A stretch of 64,000 bases of DNA from Sediminitomix flava (GTDB lineage: Bacteria > Bacteroidota > Bacteroidia > Cytophagales > Flammeovirgaceae): assembly GCF_003149185.1 (NCBI RefSeq), contig NZ_QGDO01000001.1:1240001-1304000 (forward strand), given 5' to 3'. Positions 1-9,414 of the stretch are shown here, one piece after another (position 1 is the first letter of the stretch; every line of letters begins with the position of its first letter). The notes under the pieces are model-generated. The model worked only from the letters and a program-made list of their open reading frames with translations, searched no databases and was not told the DNA's origin. The position numbers and the translations under genes are program-made.

Positions 1-215
1 TCTAAGTCGTTTCATACTAAAAAAAGTTTTATAAAAAGTATGACACAAATATGAAAGTGTATGAAAGACATTTAAAGGGAGGATCTTTTCATAACAGAAG
101 GGTATTTTGTACGTGTTAAAAACACCCCTCCAGTTTTTCTACTACTCCCCCTTTCTCTCCCTTAAATATTAATGTGTTGCTCAGTGGTCTTTAAGTAAAA
201 TAAATATTAGTCCCC

Positions 216-3200
216 CTAGTTTCGTTCTATACTGATACTCAAATTCAATTCTTTGTCCTCAGTATTCGATTCTCGTTTGATATATTCTGAAGGAGTCACC
301 CCAAACTCTTCTTTGAAGCACTTACGGAAGTATTTCAGATCTGCAAAACCAACTTCATAAGTTACTTGCTTGATATTCAATTCTCCTTCAAGTAATAGTT
401 CTGCTGATCTTTTGAGTTTTATTTTTCTGATCAATGCATTTGCAGAAAGTCCAGTGGTTGCTTTTAACTTTCTGTACAATTGCATTCTACTCAAATTCAT
501 TTCATCACAGAATTCATCGACACCCCATTCTGGCTCAGAAACATTTGCTTCAATCACAGCTATTGCTTTTTGCAACATAGGCGGGAGTTGATCGACAGTA
601 AGCTTTGTTTCTTTTGTTTCACCTACCATTTCTACCGTAGGCTCATTGTTCTTTGTGGAAGGAATTTCTGATTTAGGATTGGATTGAATGGCATTGAATT
701 TTTTCTGAAGCTTTGAAGACCTTTCAATGAGTTTATTCACTCGAATCATCAAGTGATTTGAATTCAATGGTTTTGGAATGTAAGAATCTGCACCATGCAT
801 CAAGCCTTTCAAACGGTTATCCTCAGAGGCTAAAGCGGTCAATAAAATGACTGGAATATGGTCTGTTTTCGGGTCTGATTTTACTTTCTCACAGAACTCA
901 AAACCATCCATTTCAGGCATCATCACATCACTGATGATAACATCTGGAATATTCTCTTGTGCTTTTTCCAATCCGACTAAACCGTTTTCTGCTGTCACGA
1001 CCTTAAAGTCTGGCTCCAATAAACTCCTTACAAAGTTTCTGACTTCAGAATTATCATCTACAACCAACGCTATTTTTCTACCTGAAATGTATTCTTCAGA
1101 ACTTTGCTCTCGGAGTCTTTCTTTCAGAATTGTATTCACATTTTCCCAATTCACAATGCTATCCACTGATGTTGCATCTTTTTGTGTCTTCTCATTCGCA
1201 CTATACACATCTGTGAGAGGAATCATAAACTTGAAAGTTGTTCCAAATCCTACCTTGCTATCAACCACCAACTCTCCTTTATGCACTTGAGCCAATCGTT
1301 TAGAAAAACTTAAGCCAATCCCTGTGCTATATCCTTCAGACTCTCCTTTGCTGTAATAGCGATCAAAAATAAATGGAAGTGTGTCTTTCTTGATTCCTTT
1401 TCCTTCATCAATTACTGAAATACTTACAAAAGGCTGTGCTTCTTTCTGCTCGATACCAACAGCCACCTGAATCCTTTTACTTTTAGGCGTAAATTTGAAA
1501 GCATTTGACAAGAGGTTATACAATACATTTTCAACTATCTCCTTGCTGTACCATATTTCTTTTGGCACTTCTTCAGATACTTGAAGATCGTACTTAATAT
1601 TTCGATCAATCGCCTTGTATTGGAATTGTTCAAATGTATTTTTTATGAAAACATGAAAATCAGATTGCCCTACATTCAAATCAAGACCAATCGTTTCATT
1701 CTTATTAAAATCCATCAGACGATTGATCAACATCAACAATCGGTGTGTATTCCGATACATCATCAAGTGATAATCATGATATGGATTTTTAGTATCTGAG
1801 ACTAACTTCCCGAGAGGTCCCATGATCAATGTTAGTGGAGTTCTAAACTCATGAGAGATATTGGTAAAAAATCGAAGTTTTAGTTGATCAACTTCTTTTT
1901 CTTTTTGTTCAGATACTTTACGAAGTTCTTCAACTCTTTTAAGTTGTTGTTGCCTCCAGAAATATCCAATCAGAAGAACTAAAAAGCTCGCATAAATCAG
2001 GTAAGCCAAAGGTCTTTCCCAAATTGGAGGCAATACCCTAATCTCGACTTGCATTGGTTTTTTATTCCAAATTCCATCATTGTTAGATGCTAACAATTCG
2101 AAAGTATATGCACCTGAAGGAATATTGGTGTAAGTCGCTTTTCTACGAATCGAATTGGTATAAGTCCATTCTTCTTCAAAACCTTTTAAACGAAAAGCAT
2201 AAAGACATTTTTCTGACAATGCATGTTGCAAACCCGAAAATTCAAATGAAAACGCATTCTGATCAGATTCCAATTCAATTTCTTCAATGGTACTCAATGC
2301 CTTCGGTAAGATCGCTTTTGAACCGATAGAATCTCCAACTTGAATCACTCTATTTTGCAAATAAAACTTAGTAAGCTGCGGTTGAGGTAACTGATAATTC
2401 AATTCGATATCCACAGGATTAAAATGGTCTACACCTTCTATTCCTCCCAAATAAATTTCACCATCGTCTCCTTTTGCATTGGCTGTGGGCATAAAGGCAG
2501 AGTTAATCAGACCATCTCTTCTATCAAAAAAGCTGTAGTTGTTCTGTTCAGGGTGACTTGAACTCATTCTGATCAATTCTTTCGGAGTGGTCAACCAAAG
2601 AAAGCCATTATCATCTTCGATCATCCCATTAATTTCCATTACAGGATTTTTCTGACTGACTGTAATGAAATTAATTTTAGCCAATTCATTTCCATCAAAA
2701 TAACTCAAACCATTTTCTGTAGCAATCCAGATTGTACCATTTTTAGACTGGTAAACTTGATTGACAAAATTATCGGATAAGCCATTTTGATAGGTATAAG
2801 GAACAGCTTTGACTACTTTCTTTTGAGACTGAGATAATTCCAAAGCCCACACTCCGCCACCGCGAGTACCTACCCAAAGTAAGCCTGACTGATCTCTGAG
2901 AATTGAAGTAATTGGGTAAGAATTTGTCGATTCTTTCATTGCTTCGGGCAACTCTAAATCTTCAATGCCCTCACTGTATGAATCATGGAAATAAATCCTT
3001 CCATTCCAAGAACCAAAATAAACTCTACCTCTTGTATCTTTTGAGATTGTAATAGGATGATCGTAATCAAACCTTACTCCTCCCTCTGAAATATAGTAAT
3101 GCTTTACATCTTCTAATTTTCCATTTTTATGATTGTGAGGGTTCACGCAAAAAATCCCTCCACCTTTTGTAATCACCCATAGATTATCATCAAAATCGAG

Positions 3201-4454
3201 CATAATATCATAGATGATACCTAGGTTATCTTCTAAAGCTTTAATAGAAGAGCTTAACGAAACAGACTTTAATGCTTTTCCTTTTTCTTTCAGCATCAAT
3301 CCTGTACCCCATGTGCCCAACCAAATTTGTTCATCCGTCACTGCGATGCTACTAATTGCTTGAAGACTTCTTGTTTCTCCTCCTATTTCAATACTTTGAA
3401 AATCTTTCTGATTGCTGTTTAAAAGATGTAAACCTTGCTCTGTTCCTACCCAAATATTCTGTTGCGCATCTTGATACAAAGAACGAATAACCAAACTACT
3501 TAAACCACTTTCCTTTATTTCTAGGTGTTTTCCTTTTCCATTCAAAGACAACTGTAAAAAGCCTTTACTTGTCCCTGCCAATACCTCTTCTTGCTCATGT
3601 CCGTTTAGAAGTAAAATAGGCTGAACAATCCATGTATTTTTTGCTTTATTATAGTCTTTAGAAGAAGAGTGTACTTGATAAAATACAGGCTCTCCCTTCC
3701 TTATTTTTTCTACATCAGGAATAAAAGATAACAAGCCATGCTTAGATGAAACCCAAATCTCACCACCTCTTCCTTCTTTCATTTCATAGACATACTCAAC
3801 TACATCATGTTTGAAAATGGTATGAAAACTATTCTCGACTTCATCGTAAAACTGCAAACCAGCTCCTGTTCCTATCCAAGTATTTCCGTAGTTGTCAGTA
3901 TAAATTTTGGAAACCTGATTTCTTAAAAGTGATTTCCCATCTTCTTCACCCTGACGAATATTTAAACTTTTCTTATGTTCTAAATCAAGAATGTAAAGTC
4001 CATTATATTCTGTACCGACCCAAATCTTTTGATCAGCCTTATTAATCGTAAGTATATTATTGATATTTACTTTAAAGGAGCTACGTCTGTCATACTTGGT
4101 AAAAATATGCTGTTTCGTGTCATAAGAAAAAAGACCATCTACATGCGTACCAATCCAAAGAATCCCATCGTCATCCATGAGCAAACAGGTAATCTTTCTA
4201 CTGTTAAATTTCTCTGGACTGACAAACGAATAATTGACTGCTTCATAACCATCATACCGATATAAACCCGACCAAGTTCCTATCCAAATGTACCCTTCCT
4301 GATCTTGAGTGATACAATTAATTGATGCTTGTGGGATATCTGTTTTTAAAGAAATATTTTGGAATGATAATGCATTTTGAGCTTGTAATAATGAGCCACT
4401 AATTAGGCATATCAAAAAAAGAATAGACTGTATTAAATACCTCCTCATTTTCAT
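216..4454 (-). CDS. Hybrid two-component system regulator (HTCS)
   Basis: One-polypeptide sensor kinase and transcription regulator of 1412 residues, the type that controls polysaccharide use in Bacteroidota. In order: a signal peptide (1-26), repeated propeller blades with W-[IV]-G-T motifs (about 40-690, enough for two seven-bladed propellers), a Y_Y_Y domain (about 750-808), one membrane span (814-833), a HisKA domain with phospho-His at about 868 (SHEFRTP), an ATPase domain with N box near 980 and G boxes near 1016 and 1045, a receiver with phospho-Asp at about 1176 (ISDVMMPEMDG), and an AraC-type double helix-turn-helix (about 1310-1395). All catalytic motifs are present, so it should be active. 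The propellers would sense a periplasmic ligand, usually an oligosaccharide. No SusC/SusD or glycosidase genes lie beside it, so its targets are either left of the window or unlinked. The family call is firm; the ligand is unknown. Confidence 0.96.
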   Translation of the reverse strand: MKMRRYLIQSILFLICLISGSLLQAQNALSFQNISLKTDIPQASINCITQDQEGYIWIGTWSGLYRYDGYEAVNYSFVSPEKFNSRKITCLLMDDDGILWIGTHVDGLFSYDTKQHIFTKYDRRSSFKVNINNILTINKADQKIWVGTEYNGLYILDLEHKKSLNIRQGEEDGKSLLRNQVSKIYTDNYGNTWIGTGAGLQFYDEVENSFHTIFKHDVVEYVYEMKEGRGGEIWVSSKHGLLSFIPDVEKIRKGEPVFYQVHSSSKDYNKAKNTWIVQPILLLNGHEQEEVLAGTSKGFLQLSLNGKGKHLEIKESGLSSLVIRSLYQDAQQNIWVGTEQGLHLLNSNQKDFQSIEIGGETRSLQAISSIAVTDEQIWLGTWGTGLMLKEKGKALKSVSLSSSIKALEDNLGIIYDIMLDFDDNLWVITKGGGIFCVNPHNHKNGKLEDVKHYYISEGGVRFDYDHPITISKDTRGRVYFGSWNGRIYFHDSYSEGIEDLELPEAMKESTNSYPITSILRDQSGLLWVGTRGGGVWALELSQSQKKVVKAVPYTYQNGLSDNFVNQVYQSKNGTIWIATENGLSYFDGNELAKINFITVSQKNPVMEINGMIEDDNGFLWLTTPKELIRMSSSHPEQNNYSFFDRRDGLINSAFMPTANAKGDDGEIYLGGIEGVDHFNPVDIELNYQLPQPQLTKFYLQNRVIQVGDSIGSKAILPKALSTIEEIELESDQNAFSFEFSGLQHALSEKCLYAFRLKGFEEEWTYTNSIRRKATYTNIPSGAYTFELLASNNDGIWNKKPMQVEIRVLPPIWERPLAYLIYASFLVLLIGYFWRQQQLKRVEELRKVSEQKEKEVDQLKLRFFTNISHEFRTPLTLIMGPLGKLVSDTKNPYHDYHLMMYRNTHRLLMLINRLMDFNKNETIGLDLNVGQSDFHVFIKNTFEQFQYKAIDRNIKYDLQVSEEVPKEIWYSKEIVENVLYNLLSNAFKFTPKSKRIQVAVGIEQKEAQPFVSISVIDEGKGIKKDTLPFIFDRYYSKGESEGYSTGIGLSFSKRLAQVHKGELVVDSKVGFGTTFKFMIPLTDVYSANEKTQKDATSVDSIVNWENVNTILKERLREQSSEEYISGRKIALVVDDNSEVRNFVRSLLEPDFKVVTAENGLVGLEKAQENIPDVIISDVMMPEMDGFEFCEKVKSDPKTDHIPVILLTALASEDNRLKGLMHGADSYIPKPLNSNHLMIRVNKLIERSSKLQKKFNAIQSNPKSEIPSTKNNEPTVEMVGETKETKLTVDQLPPMLQKAIAVIEANVSEPEWGVDEFCDEMNLSRMQLYRKLKATTGLSANALIRKIKLKRSAELLLEGELNIKQVTYEVGFADLKYFRKCFKEEFGVTPSEYIKRESNTEDKELNLSISIERN

Positions 4455-4875
4455 ATCAAGTCCTCCAGTTGGTTAAAAAATCAGTTTCACTGATCGTAAA
4501 CAATACGTGCTTATTTTAGTAATAATGCGTTTTATCAAAAAAAGCACAATGGGACGCTAGTTTAAGGGTGCAAAATACACAAAAAAAGGGGGCATATACG
4601 CTAAAAACCTTGTTAATGTATAAATAAAGGCTGTTTTGAAGGTTTTCTCACCAAATCTTACGCTAGAAGAATCTGTTCTGAAAATAACACCGCATAATAT
4701 TTCACTATATAAAGTCGTAATTGAAATATCAGCTCAAAAAAGACTTTGGTTTTAGATTAATCGAATAAATAGGCTCTGAAATAGGATAAAAATATTATCT
4801 TTAAATAAGAGGAATAACTTACATATGATCTCTTTCAAATCTTACCACACTTGAACTCCTAACCCGACCTCTACC
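4455..4875. other. Divergent intergenic region between HTCS and phosphatase genes
   Basis: About 420 AT-rich bases hold the promoters of the leftward regulator and the rightward phosphatase. I looked for the TAnnTTTG motif on both strands and found no convincing copy. There is no ORF and no strong hairpin. Confidence 0.4.
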
Positions 4876-5589
4876 ATGAAAAAATATCCTCTCACATATA
4901 ACATTCCATCAACCTCAGATAGCGGAAAAAGATGGGCGATCTCAGACCTTCACGGCTGTCTGATGACATTTGATAAACTCCTAGATGAAATCCATTTTAA
5001 AACTCAAGATCAACTCTTCCTTTTAGGTGATCTCATTGATCGAGGCCCCGATAGTAAAGGGCTACTCAACCGTATCATTGAGCTTAAGGAAAGCGGTTAT
5101 CAGATTCACTGCTTGAGAGGAAATCATGAAGAAATGCTTCTTGACCATGTCTATAATTATTCAAGCACACTCCGTGAATATGCTCTGATACATGGCGTAC
5201 TCCCTTTGTTAGATGAGAACGAACAAATCCCGAGTCGATTTTTAAACTTCTTTGAAGAATTACCATACTATTTTGAGCTAGATAATGCTTACCTTGTTCA
5301 TGCTGGTTTCAATTTTGAAATTGATGATCCGCTTTCGGATACCAACGCTATGATTTGGACAAGAGAACTTCCTTCTAGCTCAAATTGGCTAAATGGCAAA
5401 AAGCTCATTCATGGGCATACACCTACCACTTTAAGAAGAATACAACAGCAATTAAAAAATAATGATCAAATCATAAATATAGATAATGGTTGTGTGTTTG
5501 ATGGTATGCGAGAAGACATGGGAGCAATGCTTGCCCTCAACTTAAATGACTACGAACTGTTGATTATGAAGAATGTTGTACACGCCTAA
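4876..5589 (+). CDS. Metallophosphatase of the PP1/PP2A-like (PPP) family
   Basis: Cytoplasmic Ser/Thr-protein phosphatase or symmetrical diadenosine-tetraphosphatase-like enzyme, 237 residues, the normal size for bacterial PrpA/PrpB or ApaH-like proteins. The dimetal signature is complete: SDLHG near residue 23 (usual GDxHG), GDLIDRGPDS near 51, LRGNHEE near 79, a histidine near 145 (LVHAGFN) and a final HGHTPT near 179. No signal peptide or membrane span is visible. It is a single gene with its own promoter region and a strong terminator some 230 bases downstream. Family membership is secure, but sequence alone does not separate protein phosphatase from nucleotide hydrolase activity. Confidence 0.9.
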   Translation: MKKYPLTYNIPSTSDSGKRWAISDLHGCLMTFDKLLDEIHFKTQDQLFLLGDLIDRGPDSKGLLNRIIELKESGYQIHCLRGNHEEMLLDHVYNYSSTLREYALIHGVLPLLDENEQIPSRFLNFFEELPYYFELDNAYLVHAGFNFEIDDPLSDTNAMIWTRELPSSSNWLNGKKLIHGHTPTTLRRIQQQLKNNDQIINIDNGCVFDGMREDMGAMLALNLNDYELLIMKNVVHA

Positions 5590-5823
5590 AAATCCCTCTT
5601 TATAGTAGTAAAATCGCCGTTTTATCGAATAAACGTTAAACCAACGATTTCTTGTAATAACAAATCCTAACACTATGCATTCGTTCTAGATTTTTACTGT
5701 TGAGCCTAGTATATTTGAAGTGTTATCAATGACAAAATAAGTTCTGAAAAGGACTTTCAAGATATATAAGAACATAGTAGAAAGTAGCAATGAGTAATAG
5801 TTAGTTTTTGGGTTACTATAAAG

Positions 5824-5850
5824 AGGTTTCACATTGTGAAACCTTTTTTT
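5824..5850 (+). terminator. Rho-independent terminator
   Basis: Perfect 10-bp stem (AGGTTTCACA / TGTGAAACCT) around one base, followed by a T run. It lies about 235 bases past the phosphatase stop, so that mRNA has an unusually long 3' tail, or the tail carries a separate short RNA. Confidence 0.85.
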
Positions 5851-5871
5851 CTACTTCAGAATCAATAAAAA

Positions 5872-5901
5872 AATCCTGATAGGTTTAACGCTATCAGGAT
5901 T
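5872..5901. terminator. Terminator, probably bidirectional
   Basis: Perfect 11-bp stem (AATCCTGATAG / CTATCAGGATT) with an 8-base loop, A run on the left and T run on the right, so it can stop transcription both ways. It lies 29 bases past the stop of the leftward porin gene. Confidence 0.85.
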
Positions 5902-5929
5902 TTCTATTTTATGAATATCTTTTCTGTTT

Positions 5930-7231
5930 CTATAAACAGATTTGTGTTTGAATAGCAAATACATTTGAATCCTCCTTTTCAAGACCGTCATAAGCTGCTT
6001 GAGAGTACTTATACTCAAAAGTTACTTTCGCATTATGACCACTGAAATAATAATTCAAACCTGCTCCAAACTCATTCCCTGCATTTTCATAAGCTTCATA
6101 GCCAGTATAGCCATAACTTACATAAGGCTGAAGTTTCCCATCTCCAATTGAAGGAGGTAAAAGGTAACCTAAATGAGCATAAGCTATATCTCCACTACTT
6201 ACTCTTCCTGTAAAATCTTCACCATAATTCATGTGCATATATGTAGCATAAGCTGTCAATGCTCCATTGCCTAGTGGTGCATCATAAAATGCATCTACAG
6301 AAAGGTGTGTTACATTACTTGTTATGGTATTTTTTTCAAGACCTTCAAATGTGTTCAAAGCATCTATACTTCCTCCTTCAGCAAGTTTAATAACTCCATC
6401 TTTGTGGTGGAAGAATCCTGCTCCAATATTGAAGACACTTTTCTTACCTAAGTATGTACCTGTTTTAAAAGGTAATGTAGTAGATTCTCTGTCCTTAAAT
6501 TGGTATGCAAAATAACCTTGAAAGATGCTCATCCCTTTGTTTGAACCTACAGCACTGTATAGTTTTCTTGTATTATACGAATACGAATCTTCTGTCAGCG
6601 TATTCCCTACATCAGCACTATTGCTCATCGGAACGTTCCACGCCACACGATACTCCAAACGATCAATATTACCTTTGGCAAACAAACCAATATGTCTAGC
6701 CATCTGATCTGAGAATCCAATTTGTGGCCATCCAAAAGTTGGGTTATCCATGGTCAGCATAGAAATTGTACTGTGGTTTCCCATACGGTTAATTCCATTC
6801 CAATAGTGTAAACCTCCACCAGTTGTAAATGTGAATGCTTCAGACTTTGTCCAGTTATATTCTCCCCATAAATCATGTAGAAAAACTTGAGAAGCATTCG
6901 ATTCAGTACCTAGTTTAGTAAGTTTATTTGGGCTCAAGCTGTTCAAACCAGCGTGTGCCAATACCAAAAATTTAGAAGAAATCTGTGCATATGCCAATGC
7001 TCTTGCTCTTCTGATCTGAGGTGTAATAGTAAAATCTTCCTGTCCTTGAGTTCCATCAATCTTAAATTGCCCCCAAGCTAACACTCTTACGTAGCTACTT
7101 CCATCCTCATTTAATGAGAACTTTAGAGGTTCAAAAGTTACTTTAGACTCTTCTTCTTTTTCCTGAGCAAACAATGATGTAGTGATTAAGGTAAAAAACA
7201 GGAAAAAAAGTCTACTATAAAGCCTATTCAT
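5930..7231 (-). CDS. Outer-membrane porin (phosphate-selective porin O/P-like)
   Basis: Secreted beta-barrel protein of 433 residues. The ATG at 7231 is preferred over one 147 bases upstream because it begins a normal signal peptide (MNRLYSRLFFLFF, cleavage near SLFAQ); the upstream extension looks like translated leader. The mature part has alternating aromatic strands and no cytoplasmic motif. The region after the signal peptide (AWGQFKIDG, then an IRRARA segment) is typical of Bacteroidota porins. The last residue is Leu rather than the Phe or Tyr usual for barrels. It would allow diffusion of small solutes or anions; the substrate is unknown. It is a single gene, ended by the hairpin just downstream, and codes in the same direction as the nitroreductase but with that gene's terminator between them. 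Confidence 0.75.
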   Translation of the reverse strand: MNRLYSRLFFLFFTLITTSLFAQEKEEESKVTFEPLKFSLNEDGSSYVRVLAWGQFKIDGTQGQEDFTITPQIRRARALAYAQISSKFLVLAHAGLNSLSPNKLTKLGTESNASQVFLHDLWGEYNWTKSEAFTFTTGGGLHYWNGINRMGNHSTISMLTMDNPTFGWPQIGFSDQMARHIGLFAKGNIDRLEYRVAWNVPMSNSADVGNTLTEDSYSYNTRKLYSAVGSNKGMSIFQGYFAYQFKDRESTTLPFKTGTYLGKKSVFNIGAGFFHHKDGVIKLAEGGSIDALNTFEGLEKNTITSNVTHLSVDAFYDAPLGNGALTAYATYMHMNYGEDFTGRVSSGDIAYAHLGYLLPPSIGDGKLQPYVSYGYTGYEAYENAGNEFGAGLNYYFSGHNAKVTFEYKYSQAAYDGLEKEDSNVFAIQTQICL

Positions 7232-7358
7232 AATGATAATATGACGTTTGATAATTTCAAATGTGAGTAAATATTCAAATCGGTGGCAAATATCAGAAGA
7301 ATACTCTTTAACAATTATTAATGTATGTGAATGAACTCTTTGTAAAAGGCTGAAAATG

Positions 7359-7393
7359 AAAAAAAGACAGCAAAACAATATTTACTGCCTTTT
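7359..7393 (-). terminator. Terminator of the nitroreductase gene
   Basis: Read on the minus strand, a 9-bp stem with one G.U pair (AAAAGGCAG / CTGTCTTTT) runs into a T tract. It lies about 23 bases past the nitroreductase stop and overlaps the leader of the porin gene. Confidence 0.6.
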
Positions 7394-7415
7394 CTATTAT
7401 CCTAATTCAAAATAA

Positions 7416-8156
7416 TTATATCGTTTTTATGATTTGCTCGTTTGAAACCCTCAGACGTTTTCCCCAAATCCCTTCCTGTTTTCCTTTACCACAAGAGATG
7501 ACCATACAAATACCTGCTGAAGAGGGTAATCGTAACAATCGTTTCAACCTTACACTATCAAAACCTTCCATAGGACAAGTATCATAACCCTCAGCTTTCA
7601 TGGCATACATAAAAGTCATACAAGCTAATCCGCAGGTTTTATGCAATACCGTCCATACATCACTTTTAGAAGTTTCTCTCACACTCGGTCTAAATAAACC
7701 TACGGTGGCAAATATCATTTTACGGATACTTCCCATAAGCCCTAAAGAATCATTCCGATAAAGTAATGGCATCAGTTTACCGTAATAAGCCCCTACTTTT
7801 TTAAGTTCTTCAATCCGATCTCCATATTGAATTTTCAATTGATCGTAATTAAACTTCGCTCGTTCTTTCCACAGATCTGGCCTAATGACAGCAACTACCA
7901 ATTCACTTGCTGTTTTTGCAGCAGACTGATTGAGACAAATCGGAACCATTGCGGCTTTCATTCGCTCACTTTTTATTCTATAAAATTCCCAAAGTTGCAT
8001 ATTAGAGCTATTTGGAGAAAGTATTGCCAGCTCCAAACTCCGTTGGACAGCCTCATGATCAAAATCGAATTCTGTATCATAGACTCTGACCGAACGGCGT
8101 TCTTGAACGATTTGATTGAAGGAATCAACCAAGTCCTTGTTTTTAGTTTCCAGCAT
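7416..8156 (-). CDS. Nitroreductase family protein (FMN-dependent)
   Basis: Cytoplasmic flavoenzyme of 246 residues that would reduce nitro, quinone or enone compounds with NAD(P)H. The N-terminal FMN-phosphate motif (RRSVRVYD, about 20-27), the NSSNMQLWEF segment (about 50-59) and the C-terminal GYDTCPMEGFD motif (about 190-200) are all present and typical of the family. Slightly longer than the smallest members because of an Arg-rich middle segment. Transcribed alone, divergent from cysM across about 250 bases. The physiological substrate is not predictable. Confidence 0.88.
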   Translation of the reverse strand: MLETKNKDLVDSFNQIVQERRSVRVYDTEFDFDHEAVQRSLELAILSPNSSNMQLWEFYRIKSERMKAAMVPICLNQSAAKTASELVVAVIRPDLWKERAKFNYDQLKIQYGDRIEELKKVGAYYGKLMPLLYRNDSLGLMGSIRKMIFATVGLFRPSVRETSKSDVWTVLHKTCGLACMTFMYAMKAEGYDTCPMEGFDSVRLKRLLRLPSSAGICMVISCGKGKQEGIWGKRLRVSNEQIIKTI

Positions 8157-8406
8157 GGATTCGTTAGTGTATAATAAGTTTATGAGTTAAAAATAATTTC
8201 CATCCGCCCCCAGATGAAATCAAAACATAGCTTGACGACTATAAAAAGATGAGTTGGTCGTAGCTCTGAATAATAATTTAACTTTTTAAGCTGAAATTAG
8301 TTATCTCAAAGTCAAAAGTTTCGTATAAACTGCTAACTTGATTTTTGAGTTTACGAAACATCAAACTTTCAATATTTTATATTTATTGAGTAAATAAGTT
8401 CATTGC

Positions 8407-9288
8407 ATGGCATCTTTATTAGATTTTGTAGGGAATACCCCTCTAGTCGAAATTAAAAATATTAATCCGAATCCTAAGGTCAGACTTTTAGCAAAACTTG
8501 AAGGACACAACCCAGGTGGTAGTGTAAAAGATAGAGCTGCATTTAGCATGATAAAAGGAGCCTTAGATCGAAATGAAATAGATCAGCACACAAAACTCAT
8601 TGAGCCTACTAGCGGAAATACAGGAATTGCTTTGGCTATGATTGCTCGCCTTTACAATTTGAATATTGAATTGGTAATGCCAGAAAATTCTACCGCAGAA
8701 AGAGTAAAAACTATGAGAGCCTATGGCGCAAAAGTTACGCTTACTCCTGCTGAAGGTTCTATGGAGACAGCCATTGACTATGCCCGTCAGAAAGTGGAAG
8801 AAGATGGTTATGTAATGCTTAATCAGTTCGGGAATCCTGATAATTACATGGCTCACTACCGTACTACTGGCCCAGAAATTTGGAGAGATACCGAAGGAAC
8901 AGTGACGCATTTTGTTTCGGCAATGGGAACAACAGGGACAATTATGGGGACTTCCAGATTCTTGAAAGAGAAAAATAATAATATACAGATTGTAGGTACG
9001 CAACCTCAAGAAGGTTCTCGTATTCCAGGTATTCGCCGATGGCCAGAAGCATATCTTCCAGCAATTTTTGAGAAAGAGAGAGTAGATCAAGTGATTGATG
9101 TATCTCAAACTGACGCTGAAAACAATGCGCGTAGATTAGCCAAAGAAGAAGGAATTTTTAGCGGTGTAAGTAGCGGTGGAGCCCTGACTGCTGCTTTAAA
9201 GGTTGCTGAACAGATTGAAGAAGGAACAATTGTATTTATTGTTTGCGACAGAGGAGATCGCTATTTGTCCTCTGAATTATTCAGCTAA
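8407..9288 (+). CDS. cysM: Cysteine synthase, CysM type
   Basis: PLP-dependent O-acetylserine sulfhydrylase, 293 residues, the last step of cysteine synthesis. The PLP lysine lies in PGGSVKDRA (about Lys41), the substrate loop is EPTSGNTGIALA (about 67-78), and the phosphate-binding GTTGT follows near 178. Length and the absence of the CysK C-terminal extension fit the CysM isoform, which can also use thiosulfate or thiocarboxylated carriers. It starts at ATG 8407, is followed by a clear terminator, and stands alone with no sulfate-assimilation genes nearby. Confidence 0.93.
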   Translation: MASLLDFVGNTPLVEIKNINPNPKVRLLAKLEGHNPGGSVKDRAAFSMIKGALDRNEIDQHTKLIEPTSGNTGIALAMIARLYNLNIELVMPENSTAERVKTMRAYGAKVTLTPAEGSMETAIDYARQKVEEDGYVMLNQFGNPDNYMAHYRTTGPEIWRDTEGTVTHFVSAMGTTGTIMGTSRFLKEKNNNIQIVGTQPQEGSRIPGIRRWPEAYLPAIFEKERVDQVIDVSQTDAENNARRLAKEEGIFSGVSSGGALTAALKVAEQIEEGTIVFIVCDRGDRYLSSELFS

Positions 9289-9310
9289 CAAAAAATCATA
9301 TAGGTATTTC

Positions 9311-9344
9311 ATCCGTTGGAACTCGATTTCAACGGATTTTTTTT
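9311..9344 (+). terminator. Terminator of cysM
   Basis: Eight-bp stem (ATCCGTTG / CAACGGAT) with an 11-base loop, followed by seven T. Confidence 0.85.
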
Positions 9345-9414
9345 ATGTCTAACTTTCGCAAGACTTCGAAAGGAATTATCTTAAACAACCAACTTATTTT
9401 TTAACCCAAAAACT

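Noticed and set aside
7232-7378. N-terminal extension of the porin ORF
   Set aside because: The signal peptide begins at the ATG at 7231; the upstream part has no protein character and overlaps the nitroreductase terminator region.
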